41,097 nt of DNA. It comes from a virus. Made by a program: the position numbers and the translations under genes. The notes under the pieces are model-generated. The model was not told the DNA's origin. It saw only the letters and a list, made by a program, of their open reading frames with translations, and did not search any database. Shown here piece by piece: positions 12,152 to 19,806 of the stretch; positions within the stretch are counted from its first letter, which is position 1; each line of letters begins with the position of its first letter. The stretch is from IMG/VR virus record IMGVR_UViG_3300042695_000108, positions 1 through 41,097 of that record. One strand, 5' to 3'.

Positions 12152-12706
12152 TCACCCTTTCTCCTGAGTAACTAATTGAATCGGAGGACAGGTGTTCACG
12201 TCAAGTACCGACGCGATCTTTACTGCCCTTTCTGCTACCACCTTAGCCATCAGCAAAGACTTGCACGTTCCAGGCTTGAGCGAGTAGAGATAACCCAGAG
12301 CATAATCTCCACCACTACCGGCTGTAAAGAGTCCACGTTCACTGGCGTTAAATGATAGATCTGATCCGATAGAAAACAACATCCCATCAAATGCTAGAAG
12401 GTAGGCAAAGCTGGCTTCCTTGTCAGATGGATCGTAACCATTATCTTTGAATGCAGCAAAGATACTAGGCAGTATCTTCTTACCCATCCACTCGACAGGA
12501 TCGTAGTTCTTATACGTTGGTGGTTTCCAGTTGTAGGCAAGGATATCTCCTGGCCGTGAGTCACCAGTAATACCTAGTAGGTAGTTGCCGATGTGAATAA
12601 TCTTGGGCGTCTGGGTAGATATGATGCGCTGATCGTTGTCGGTGATCTGTGAGTCAGCTGCCATCACAACGAAGTCAGGTCCTTGGATACCAACGAGAGT
12701 TGTCAT
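12152..12706 (-). CDS. Proteasome beta/HslV-like Ntn hydrolase
   Basis: 184 residues. After Met removal Thr2 would be the N-terminal nucleophile (TTLVGI as in proteasome beta subunits). Asp18 matches Asp17, Lys35 matches Lys33 with a one-residue insertion, AGSGGDYALG holds the Gly-Ser-Gly element, and LDVNT near 171-175 matches the Asp-x-x-Ser/Thr site. The fold and active site point to a threonine peptidase; no processed propeptide is seen. It is the first gene of the replication unit and appears leaderless. Its role is unknown: it could mimic, join or interfere with host proteasome-type proteolysis. Confidence 0.82.
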   Translation of the reverse strand: MTTLVGIQGPDFVVMAADSQITDNDQRIISTQTPKIIHIGNYLLGITGDSRPGDILAYNWKPPTYKNYDPVEWMGKKILPSIFAAFKDNGYDPSDKEASFAYLLAFDGMLFSIGSDLSFNASERGLFTAGSGGDYALGYLYSLKPGTCKSLLMAKVVAERAVKIASVLDVNTCPPIQLVTQEKG

Positions 12707-12712
12707 TGGTGG

Positions 12713-12731
12713 AGTATATCACACGGCGTGT
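12713..12731 (-). promoter_or_regulatory. Leaderless promoter with palindromic operator for replication operon
   Basis: On the minus strand TGATATACT (12713-12721) is an extended -10 ending six bases before the ATG at 12706, with no ribosome site, so the transcript probably begins at the start codon. The palindrome ACACGGCGTGT (12721-12731) lies just upstream of and touching it, and the 11-mer ACGCCGTGTGA is shared with the promoter at 1020-1050. Confidence 0.65.
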
Positions 12732-12742
12732 CTTGCATTCTT

Positions 12743-12858
12743 AATGGTGGGTTAAATGTACAATATGAGCGTAAGCGAATAACGGTAAGCGGCCCCTATG
12801 CGGGGCCGAGGCTGAAAGCCGAGAGGCGACTGACCACAGGAAGGAGCCGTGCCGGACA
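12743..12858 (+). ncRNA. Possible structured leader RNA
   Basis: This stretch begins with the 14-base motif shared with 799-812, has a TACAAT -10-like hexamer at 12759, then a strong hairpin CGGCCCC-TATGC-GGGGCCG (12790-12808) and a second, GGCT-GAA-AGCC (12810-12820), before AAGGAG and the following gene. Compact hairpins with small loops suggest a structured RNA leader. No known RNA class was recognised. Confidence 0.35.
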
Positions 12859-13128
12859 ATGCTGCTCCGTCTACTCCACCTGCAAAAATTCTTAGCCAAG
12901 CGTAAGTTCTACGATGGCCTTCCTGAGCCTTTTGGAGCCGATCTGAGGGCCTTAGGCCCGATCCACGCCTGTACTTGTGGCTGCACTATGTTCAACATTA
13001 TGGCAGCCTTTGAAGATTATGACATAGTTTGGTGGCACTTGGACGGGACCTGTGCCAACTGTGGAAATCTAGTCACCATCCCTTGTCCTGTGGATAACCC
13101 TGATGGACCACAAGCTAACGGATATTAA
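12859..13128 (+). CDS. Small zinc-binding protein, start uncertain
   Basis: 89 residues as called. From residue 14 it reads naturally (KRKFYDGLPEPFGADLRALG, then CTCGC and CANC zinc ligands). The first residues look unnatural and the ATG is poorly placed relative to AAGGAG. A GTG at 12849 opens another frame that would join this one if the A5 run at 12885 had four A bases, giving a better N-terminus. So there may be a +1 slip, an indel or an assembly error. It overlaps the HNH gene by 26 nt. Confidence 0.6.
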   Translation: MLLRLLHLQKFLAKRKFYDGLPEPFGADLRALGPIHACTCGCTMFNIMAAFEDYDIVWWHLDGTCANCGNLVTIPCPVDNPDGPQANGY

Positions 13129-13453
13129 TGAAGAAGCCAGGACTGCGATATGCTCAGTCTGTGGTCACACCAAGATTAAACTCAGAGACAAGAACAATCC
13201 CATCTCCAGCAGGTACCGGTGCAAGACAGTCTATAAACGTAACATTGACAAGTCACAGTACCCATACAAGATACACAGAAAAGAATCCTGCGAGAAGTGT
13301 GGCTTCATCCCAGTCCACATCAGCCAGCTCGACGTTGACCACATTGACGGGGATCGCTGGAACAACAACCCGTCTAACCTACAGACACTCTGTGCTAACT
13401 GTCACCGTCTCAAGACTCACCTAAACGGTGACTCAAACTCTGGCATATTTTAG
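13103..13453 (+). CDS. HNH endonuclease
   Basis: 116 residues. CEKC at 63-66, DVDHIDGD with Asp79 and His80, Asn92 in NNNPSNL and CANCHRLKTH at 97-104 make a complete zinc-bound HNH nuclease. An additional CSVC (17-20) and Cys40 precede it. Such small proteins act as homing or packaging-associated endonucleases; the standalone position facing the late operon favours a mobile homing type. The ATG at 13103 lies inside the previous gene. Confidence 0.88.
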   Translation: MDHKLTDINEEARTAICSVCGHTKIKLRDKNNPISSRYRCKTVYKRNIDKSQYPYKIHRKESCEKCGFIPVHISQLDVDHIDGDRWNNNPSNLQTLCANCHRLKTHLNGDSNSGIF

Positions 13454-13457
13454 GCAT

Positions 13458-13500
13458 AAAAAAATAGGCCCCCACCCAGGATTTCTCCTGAGCAGGGGCC
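13458..13500 (-). terminator. Terminator of the late operon
   Basis: Outer stem GGCCCC/GGGGCC and inner stem CAGGA-TTTC-TCCTG (13467-13500) are followed on the minus strand by TATTTTTTT (A-run 13458-13464 on the + strand). It ends the late leftward unit after 13524 and may also stop rightward transcription of the HNH gene. Confidence 0.88.
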
Positions 13501-13523
13501 GTTGCCTCGCGCTTATGGGCTAA

Positions 13524-13712
13524 TTACTTAGCACCACGACCAAACTCTGTTGCCTTTGGGTCTAGTGCCTTGAGCAATGGACCTGCAATAGCAGCAATAC
13601 CTGCTGTTGCTAGGGCTTTTGGATCGGTTACTCCTGCAAGGTATAGAGCAAGTACTGCTGCTACTCCTGCACGAAGATATGTTGCGAGCATTGATTTCAT
13701 CTTTGCGTTCAT
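13524..13712 (-). CDS. Putative holin
   Basis: 62 residues with a hydrophobic stretch (residues 14-27) and a second Ala/Ile-rich segment (35-48) around a short turn (TDPKALA). Small size, membrane character and position directly after the endolysin at the end of the late unit fit a holin, but sequence alone cannot prove it. ATGA overlap with the endolysin gene. Confidence 0.6.
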   Translation of the reverse strand: MNAKMKSMLATYLRAGVAAVLALYLAGVTDPKALATAGIAAIAGPLLKALDPKATEFGRGAK

Positions 13713-14161
13713 TTCTTCTCCTTCTTCTTAGGTAAAGGCTTAACTGCTGCCTTCACTTTGTTGATGGCCTTTGGCTGGGGCAGCCAAGGGAACCAAGGCG
13801 AGGTGTCGTTGCCGCACTCTTCCTTGATCGAAATATGGAGGTGCTTGTTGTGAGGATTGCTACCTGTGTAGATGTGCTCACCCTTACTCTTTGACCAGAT
13901 CTTGCCCTTGAAGATGAGGTACTTTACACGTGGATCTTTCTGTAGCTCTGAGTAGATCACCTGGCAGTAGACACCCTTCTCTGGATCGTGTGTCAGGTCT
14001 ACTGCAAAGCCTGAGTTGTGATCTGAGTTAGGGTTCTGATGCACGTGTGCCTTCGATGGTAGTAACCCATCTGATGCCTTATTGCGCTTAGGCCAGTGTG
14101 CTGTTGCTTGACGCAAGACTGCGATAGCAGCAGGGGTTGCCTTCTTTGCTAATGGAATCAT
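13709..14161 (-). CDS. Endolysin, M15-type peptidase
   Basis: 150 residues. SDHNSGFAVDLTHD supplies zinc ligands His48 and Asp55 and HLHIS supplies His109, the order found in M15 D-Ala-D-Ala or L-Ala-D-Glu peptidases used as phage endolysins. The tail is Lys/Pro-rich and may bind the wall. No signal peptide is seen, so release would depend on a holin. It is flanked by two small membrane proteins. Confidence 0.82.
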   Translation of the reverse strand: MIPLAKKATPAAIAVLRQATAHWPKRNKASDGLLPSKAHVHQNPNSDHNSGFAVDLTHDPEKGVYCQVIYSELQKDPRVKYLIFKGKIWSKSKGEHIYTGSNPHNKHLHISIKEECGNDTSPWFPWLPQPKAINKVKAAVKPLPKKKEKK

Positions 14162-14361
14162 AGTTCCTTCTTTTGAATTAGGATCTGGTAGAGGATCTCT
14201 ACCTTCTCTTCTAACCTCACAACTGAATCCTTGAGACTAGACCCAGAGTTTGGTTTTAACTCTGCTAGATAATGTTTGACTAGCCAGCGTACTGCTGTGG
14301 CAAATCCACCAATTAAGGTCATTACGGCTACAGCGATAGCTGCATAGTCTTGTGCGATCAC
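14158..14361 (-). CDS. Small membrane protein with coiled coil, lysis candidate
   Basis: 67 residues: one membrane span (residues 7-24), then a basic turn and a coiled-coil tail (VRLEEKVEILYQILIQ). It precedes the endolysin with an ATGA overlap. It could be a holin, antiholin or spanin-like helper; the single span plus coiled coil is seen in many actinophage lysis cassettes. Confidence 0.6.
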   Translation of the reverse strand: MIAQDYAAIAVAVMTLIGGFATAVRWLVKHYLAELKPNSGSSLKDSVVRLEEKVEILYQILIQKKEL

Positions 14362-16562
14362 GTTACGCTCCGGATAGTTATGAGTAGGACACCACCAAAT
14401 CCGCTAAAGCGAGTTGATGGTGGGGTACGGTTGATGAAATCCATCTCTTCGATAAGTCCAATGTAAGACTCACCTGTACGGAAATCCTCAATTCTGATTG
14501 TGTCTCCAACGTTTTCAACAGCTTCGATCTGAGACATACGATCATAGGCTGCTCCATCTGAGCCTACTTCGTTACCAAACCTGTCCATCTCGTGGTCGTA
14601 GCACATCAACGGATACTGAATCAAGCGCTGACGTGGGATAGCAGGTAGTGACTTGATCTGGTAGCCAGTAAACAGTGGCCCCTTGGTGCTATCTGTAGTT
14701 GAACGAGTAAGCAAAAACCTAAAGCCAAGATACTCTTGTGAGGTATTTGGATAGGCAATGTTGACTTCAGGTACTTCATCACCTTGAGCAAAGGTACCGA
14801 TGTTGAACTCATCTCCTGTCGAGGTGATTGAGTACAGGTTCATAGCACCATTGGTAGTATCTACACGAGCCTGGAGCTGTTTGAAGATCTTCTTCTCAAG
14901 TGTGTTGTAACGGATAAAGCCTGTCTGTAAAGATCCACTAGGTAGCAGTGTGGACTCTGACTCTATGTAGATAGCACCATCTGATCCATTGCCAGCGTTG
15001 ACATAGGCAAGGCGGTTGGTATCTCCCATAAAGGCACAGGTAGTTGTGTAGTGACCTAACGTGTCATCTGGATCGTAGAGATCCCAGGCATAAGGAAATG
15101 TTAGCGTGCCTAGGTCTTGACCTAAATTAATACGTGTGACACCAGCCTGTCCATCTACTCCACTTGATGCCCAGGCATATTTATTGCGAAAGGCAAAGTC
15201 ATAGACTGGTTGTGGTGATTCAAAGAGTAGTGGTCCGTATTTAATAGAACCATCTATTTCTGGCTCTGCTACACGCATACCAAGGCTAGTACCGATGAGC
15301 ATATATCCCAAGTAGTACGAGATCTTGTACGTTCTCTCACCTACTGGTAGTTCAGCTGCTGTGATAGCACTAGTCAATGTAGGCATTACACCTGATGTAT
15401 TGAGTGTGAACTTGTAGATGTTGGACTGAATACCGGCATAGCCTGCTACGTAGATTGCAGCACCTGATGAGGTGATGCTGGTAAAGACGTGGTCAGGATC
15501 GTTATGGGTATAGACAGCTGTAGGCATTGCACTAGCTGATGAAGCAAACTCATAGATCTTGTCGTTGACGCACATAATGATACGCTCTTTGGTGTATTCC
15601 ATTACAGCGTTTTCTACAGTAATGCCATTGTCGCTAAACATTAAAGTAGGTGATACAGAACCATCATCAGATAGTAATTTCTTGTAGACTCTCAGTCTAG
15701 GAGTTCCGCTAGCAAGTACGTTAGTTACCCAGTAGGCATAGACTCCATCATCGCAGATTGCGTGTACTGGATAATCAGTGCCAGAGTTATAGTCCACAAA
15801 GTGGATAACTTCTGCTGTACCTGTACCTGCTGGTGAAACTACCGCAGAAGGTACATCGGCTGCTGTCTTAGCATAGGTAAAGGTTGTTGCTGTAGGTATG
15901 GTAGTGATTCGATACTCGCCATTGAAGGTAGCATCTACCCCAGTAATGGTGATCTGCATACCTATAGATAGGCCGTGTGCAGCTGATGTAGTCAGCGTTG
16001 CTACGTTAGATGTCAGCGCCTTGTTGGTAATAGATACAGTGATGCGTGGGAATACCTTGTCCACATCAAACTCATCTACCAATAGAATACCGTTATAGAG
16101 ATTGCTACTCGTAGTCCACTGGATAGATCGAGCGATCTGCCAAGGACGACCATCAGTTCTAATGCCACCAGTTACTGTGTGTACGTTATCGCTATCTTTA
16201 AGTAGGGTTGCTTGACCCTTCTCCCAGACGTTGACTCCCTTGGACTCTGTGTACTGGAAGCGTAGCGACTCATCCTGGATAGGCTCAAAGAACTTGATGC
16301 CTTGGCCATAGTGGAATGATGACTGTGAACGTAGCCACCAACCGGTAAGTGTCTGCTCACCTGGTTCACGTGACTGGTCAATCTGTTGCTTACGATACTG
16401 TGCCGTGACACGACGATATGGTTGATCGTCTAGTGGTGAGATGAAGAATGGTAGACCTGCGATGGCTACATCATAGGCATAACCACTAGGAGTGTATGTA
16501 GCACCTGCTGGATTGGAAAGGGTTAATGGTAAACCCTCCGAGATATCATCTCCATACGGCAT
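14358..16562 (-). CDS. Large tail protein, candidate tail nozzle
   Basis: 734 residues, rich in beta strands with repeated short blade-like segments, e.g. around residues 260-520, suggesting a beta-propeller or stacked beta domain. Residues about 180-250 form a separate small Ig-like module (TSNVATLTTSAAHGLSIGMQ). Its place after the fibres and before the lysis genes, and the absence of a tail tube, suggest the nozzle or hub of a short tail. A minor tail protein of another kind is possible. AAGGAG precedes the ATG. Confidence 0.55.
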   Translation of the reverse strand: MPYGDDISEGLPLTLSNPAGATYTPSGYAYDVAIAGLPFFISPLDDQPYRRVTAQYRKQQIDQSREPGEQTLTGWWLRSQSSFHYGQGIKFFEPIQDESLRFQYTESKGVNVWEKGQATLLKDSDNVHTVTGGIRTDGRPWQIARSIQWTTSSNLYNGILLVDEFDVDKVFPRITVSITNKALTSNVATLTTSAAHGLSIGMQITITGVDATFNGEYRITTIPTATTFTYAKTAADVPSAVVSPAGTGTAEVIHFVDYNSGTDYPVHAICDDGVYAYWVTNVLASGTPRLRVYKKLLSDDGSVSPTLMFSDNGITVENAVMEYTKERIIMCVNDKIYEFASSASAMPTAVYTHNDPDHVFTSITSSGAAIYVAGYAGIQSNIYKFTLNTSGVMPTLTSAITAAELPVGERTYKISYYLGYMLIGTSLGMRVAEPEIDGSIKYGPLLFESPQPVYDFAFRNKYAWASSGVDGQAGVTRINLGQDLGTLTFPYAWDLYDPDDTLGHYTTTCAFMGDTNRLAYVNAGNGSDGAIYIESESTLLPSGSLQTGFIRYNTLEKKIFKQLQARVDTTNGAMNLYSITSTGDEFNIGTFAQGDEVPEVNIAYPNTSQEYLGFRFLLTRSTTDSTKGPLFTGYQIKSLPAIPRQRLIQYPLMCYDHEMDRFGNEVGSDGAAYDRMSQIEAVENVGDTIRIEDFRTGESYIGLIEEMDFINRTPPSTRFSGFGGVLLITIRSVT

Positions 16563-16572
16563 TGTTGACTCC

Positions 16573-16803
16573 TTAGTTGTTTGTTATTGCTGCGATCTCT
16601 TCACCTGTTAGACCAAGTGCCTGTAACTTTGCCTGAGCTGCTAGCTTGGCATCAGCCTTAGCCTGCTCTGCCGCTTCACGCTCTGCCTTCTCAATCGCAG
16701 CAGCCTGTGCATCTACTGCACGCTGTTCGATCTCTTCAGGGGTTAGGTCCACATATGAGTGTGTTCCCTTTGCTACATCTACAATAAGTTTCTTATCAGC
16801 CAT
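16573..16803 (-). CDS. Small Ala/Glu-rich coiled-coil protein
   Basis: 76 residues. After a short beta start (LIVDVAKGTHSYVDLTPEEI) it is one long helix rich in Ala, Glu, Lys and Gln. Proteins of this style lie among fibre genes in many phages. It may be a chaperone or structural linker. No specific family. Confidence 0.65.
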   Translation of the reverse strand: MADKKLIVDVAKGTHSYVDLTPEEIEQRAVDAQAAAIEKAEREAAEQAKADAKLAAQAKLQALGLTGEEIAAITNN

Positions 16804-17104
16804 TGTTTTCCTCCATTATGATTACGTGTGTGGCATCTGGACAAGACCAAGTGCAAGTCTGCTCGTCGAATGTCACCTTATCTGGGTGGCACTCTGGCTT
16901 TGGTGCAATGAAAGCATCGCGGGTTGCATCGTATGAGTAACCGATACCTGCGTAGTTCTTGCGGATGTTCCCGTTGTAACTGGTCTTAACCCAGGTACCA
17001 CCGAGTGAGTTCATAAAGGCTTCGCCTTCATCTGGCTCGCTGTTATCGCCTACGAGTACACGTAGTACGATGTTGTTCTCATCTATTTCTGCCCAATGAC
17101 TCAT
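16796..17104 (-). CDS. Conserved phage structural-region protein
   Basis: 102 residues. The opening MSHWAEIDENNIVLRVLVGD and YNGNIRKNYAGIGYSYD match a conserved small protein seen beside tail-fibre genes in many environmental phages. Function unknown; probably virion-associated. Two Cys pairs in the C-terminal tail (CHPDKVTFDEQTCTWSC) are unusual. Confidence 0.7.
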   Translation of the reverse strand: MSHWAEIDENNIVLRVLVGDNSEPDEGEAFMNSLGGTWVKTSYNGNIRKNYAGIGYSYDATRDAFIAPKPECHPDKVTFDEQTCTWSCPDATHVIIMEENNG

Positions 17105-17119
17105 TCTTTTTTCTCCCTA

Positions 17120-18460
17120 TTAACTTGCTATTGGATAACGAATAATTACAATACCTGAACCGCCTCGGTTGGATGTATAAGGTGAACCTGGTCCATTAGA
17201 GGCACCACCGCCACCGCCGCCTGTGTTTGCAGTTCCAGCAGTTGGTGCAAGATAGGTACCGCCGCCATTGTTGTAGCCACCATTTCCGCCACCGCCTGAT
17301 CCGCCTGATGCGGATGTCGTTGTTGGATAACTAGCACCACCACCACCGCCTGCGTAGTAACCACTGACTCCAGTGCTAGTAGCACTTGCCCAAGTTGAGT
17401 GTGCATTAGAGCCTGCGCCACCAGCGCCGCCAACAGTGCTGCCACCAGCGGTACCAACTGCAGATGCTCCACCACCACCACCGCCACCAAATCCTGAACT
17501 TCCACCTGCTGCGCCACCATTGTTGCCTTGTGATGGTGATGTGCTTGGAGTATTACCTGCGCCGCCAGATGCTGAATCGCGTGTTCCACCGCCGCCAGAT
17601 CCACCAGATCCACCTGCGCCATAGGGTGTGCCACCGCCGCCTGTTGAAGTAATTGTAGAAAATACTGAATCAATACCTTTTGCTTTGACCGCACCACCCG
17701 CACCAACAGTTACATTGTAAGATGTAGCAGTAAGTGACAAACCAGTAGCGCTTCTATATCCACCAGCACCACCGCCACCACCAAGATCATCATAGCCGCC
17801 ACCGCCACCTGCAATAACAAGGCAGTCTGCTGTAAGTCCTTGTAGTGGGACGAATGTTCCACTTGAGGTAAAGGTGTGGTACCAGTAGGTTCCATCGTTA
17901 TCAATACGGTTGCCACCGATAGCCTTTGGCGCAATGACAGGTGTAGTGCCAAATGCTGCTATGCCATAGAGCGAGAAGGTTGAGCCTGCTGCAAATGAAC
18001 CACCTGAAAGATCAATTAGGATTGTGTTGATTGCTGCTGTGTTATTCCACAATGTTGCTTGCATTTGATTATAGGAGAGTGTTGCATTGTTTTCAGACAC
18101 TGAATCAGATGAAAATGACTTAGCAGTTGAACCTAGGTAGTTTGGAATGTAAACTTCACCATTGCCAAAAGTATTGGCAGTGAAGTCTGCACCTGGCATA
18201 ACGCAAGATCCACCACGAGAAGTGTTTCCAGAAGAAAATGATGCAGCAGAAGAACCATTACCAGACAAAATTCTATCTGAATAACCTGATGTGGTTGAGT
18301 TAAATGTTAGGTTCATATTCTGACCACCGTTGGCAGTAGAACGTGCAGATACAACAATCTTCAGATCGGTATAACCCGATTGTGGGATGTTGTTAAATGT
18401 AATACTTGCAGTTGTTGCGTTAAGTTCGATTCTTTCGAGTAGGATATAATTCTCGGCCAT
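17120..18460 (-). CDS. Glycine-rich tail adhesin (paralogue 1)
   Basis: 446 residues. Residues 1-165 form a beta domain ending GSTFSLYGIAAF, shared with the two neighbouring proteins. From about 188 (YWYHTFTSSGTFVPLQGL) it becomes a glycine-rich domain with many GGGG runs and ends in GIVIIRYP. Polyglycine sandwiches of this kind form receptor-binding tips, as in T-even gp38 adhesins. It is likely a distal host-recognition protein. Reverse-strand Pro-rich ORFs here are shadows. Confidence 0.75.
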   Translation of the reverse strand: MAENYILLERIELNATTASITFNNIPQSGYTDLKIVVSARSTANGGQNMNLTFNSTTSGYSDRILSGNGSSAASFSSGNTSRGGSCVMPGADFTANTFGNGEVYIPNYLGSTAKSFSSDSVSENNATLSYNQMQATLWNNTAAINTILIDLSGGSFAAGSTFSLYGIAAFGTTPVIAPKAIGGNRIDNDGTYWYHTFTSSGTFVPLQGLTADCLVIAGGGGGYDDLGGGGGAGGYRSATGLSLTATSYNVTVGAGGAVKAKGIDSVFSTITSTGGGGTPYGAGGSGGSGGGGTRDSASGGAGNTPSTSPSQGNNGGAAGGSSGFGGGGGGGASAVGTAGGSTVGGAGGAGSNAHSTWASATSTGVSGYYAGGGGGASYPTTTSASGGSGGGGNGGYNNGGGTYLAPTAGTANTGGGGGGASNGPGSPYTSNRGGSGIVIIRYPIAS

Positions 18461-18476
18461 TATCTAATCTCCCTTA

Positions 18477-19805
18477 TCACTTTGCATACCTGACTATGAC
18501 TACGCCTGAGCCGCCTGTGCCACCTGTTGTTGTGCCGTAGTAGTATGAGTCTCCTCCACCACCTCCACCGCCTCCAACGTTTGCAACGCCATTGTCTCCA
18601 TTGCTTCCACCAGCGCCACCATTCTGACCGCCACCACCATCTCCACCTGGTCTGCGAGTAGTACCGCCACCACCTGAACCGCCACCTGCAAAGAATCCAT
18701 TAAGGCCAGTGCTTGTTGGAATTATCCAAGATGAGTAAGCGTTTGTTCCATCTCCACCAGTTGCGCTACCGTCAGTGTTACCTGCTTCGCCAGCACCTCC
18801 ACCACCGCCTGCTAACTCATAATTAAATCCAGCACCACCGTTAAATCCTTGACCAGATGTATTAGAGCCAGCAGTACCGCCAGTGCCAGTACCAAAGCCA
18901 CCACCACCACCAGAACCACCTGTTCCACCAGTGCGTCCTGTACCGCTGACACCTAGCACACCAAATCCGCCACCTTTAACAAGGGTAAGTGAACCAAGTT
19001 GTGAGTCATTACCAACGGTTCCATTTGCGCCTGAGCCACCAGCGCCACCTGATCCAACTGTTACGTTATGTGAAGTAGCTGCTAAAGATTGAGAAGTAAG
19101 CAAGAGCACACCACCTGCGCCACCGCCTGAACCTCCACCATTTCCGCTTGCACCACCACCGCCACCGCCACCGCCTGCGACAACTAGCACGTCACAAGTA
19201 AGTGATTGCTTAGGGATAAAGGCAGATGATGCAGCAAAGGTGTGATACCAATACTGTGAATCTTCTGTGATGATACCGCCAGTTGCTTTGGCAGCTCCTT
19301 GGTCAGCGTTGGCAATTCCATATAGTGAGAATGTGGAACCGACTGGGTAAGTATTGGAACCACCATTATAGTCAATAAAATTAATTGAAGTAATTGCTGA
19401 CGTAGAACGATATAGAATTACATTAGCCCCTACTTCGTTATTTGTTGCTGAATTGGAACGAGAAAGTATTGTTTTGAATGTATTTGTATTTGCATAGTTT
19501 TGGATGTGCAAAATAAAATTACTATTTGCACCTAAACCAGAAACTAGCCCACCAGTAATACCGTAAGATTTATTACTTTCACGATACGAAGCAGCACCAC
19601 CAGCAGAACCAACCAATAAAGTTGTTGAATAATTTGTTGCCGTGTCACTATTAAATCTAACTGCTGTTGTTACCGCTCCACTTGATGGCATTGTTGCAAC
19701 TACTATCAAATCTGTATAACCACTAATTCCTGTCAGATCAAGGGTTACTGATGAAGTGGCAGTACCAACGGTTGTCTTGCGTAATTCTGTATATGTATTT
19801 GGCAT
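18477..19805 (-). CDS. Glycine-rich tail adhesin (paralogue 2)
   Basis: 442 residues with the same plan as its neighbour: beta domain (1-170) ending GSTFSLYGIANA, bridge YWYHTFAASSAFIPKQSL, glycine-rich body and the closing GVVIVRYAK. Similarity is high in the framework and low in the loops between Gly runs, as expected of adhesins under changing receptor pressure. Confidence 0.75.
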   Translation of the reverse strand: MPNTYTELRKTTVGTATSSVTLDLTGISGYTDLIVVATMPSSGAVTTAVRFNSDTATNYSTTLLVGSAGGAASYRESNKSYGITGGLVSGLGANSNFILHIQNYANTNTFKTILSRSNSATNNEVGANVILYRSTSAITSINFIDYNGGSNTYPVGSTFSLYGIANADQGAAKATGGIITEDSQYWYHTFAASSAFIPKQSLTCDVLVVAGGGGGGGGASGNGGGSGGGAGGVLLLTSQSLAATSHNVTVGSGGAGGSGANGTVGNDSQLGSLTLVKGGGFGVLGVSGTGRTGGTGGSGGGGGFGTGTGGTAGSNTSGQGFNGGAGFNYELAGGGGGAGEAGNTDGSATGGDGTNAYSSWIIPTSTGLNGFFAGGGSGGGGTTRRPGGDGGGGQNGGAGGSNGDNGVANVGGGGGGGGDSYYYGTTTGGTGGSGVVIVRYAK

Positions 19806-19806
19806 A

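Noticed and set aside
12683-12895. 70-codon + strand ORF across the 12.7 kb control region
   Set aside because: It begins inside the proteasome-like gene on the other strand, runs through promoter and hairpins and shows no protein-like pattern.
17373-19092. Pro-rich + strand ORFs and Leu/Val/Gln-rich minus-strand ORFs over the glycine-rich genes
   Set aside because: They are low-complexity shadows of GGN codons, with no ribosome site and no natural sequence.
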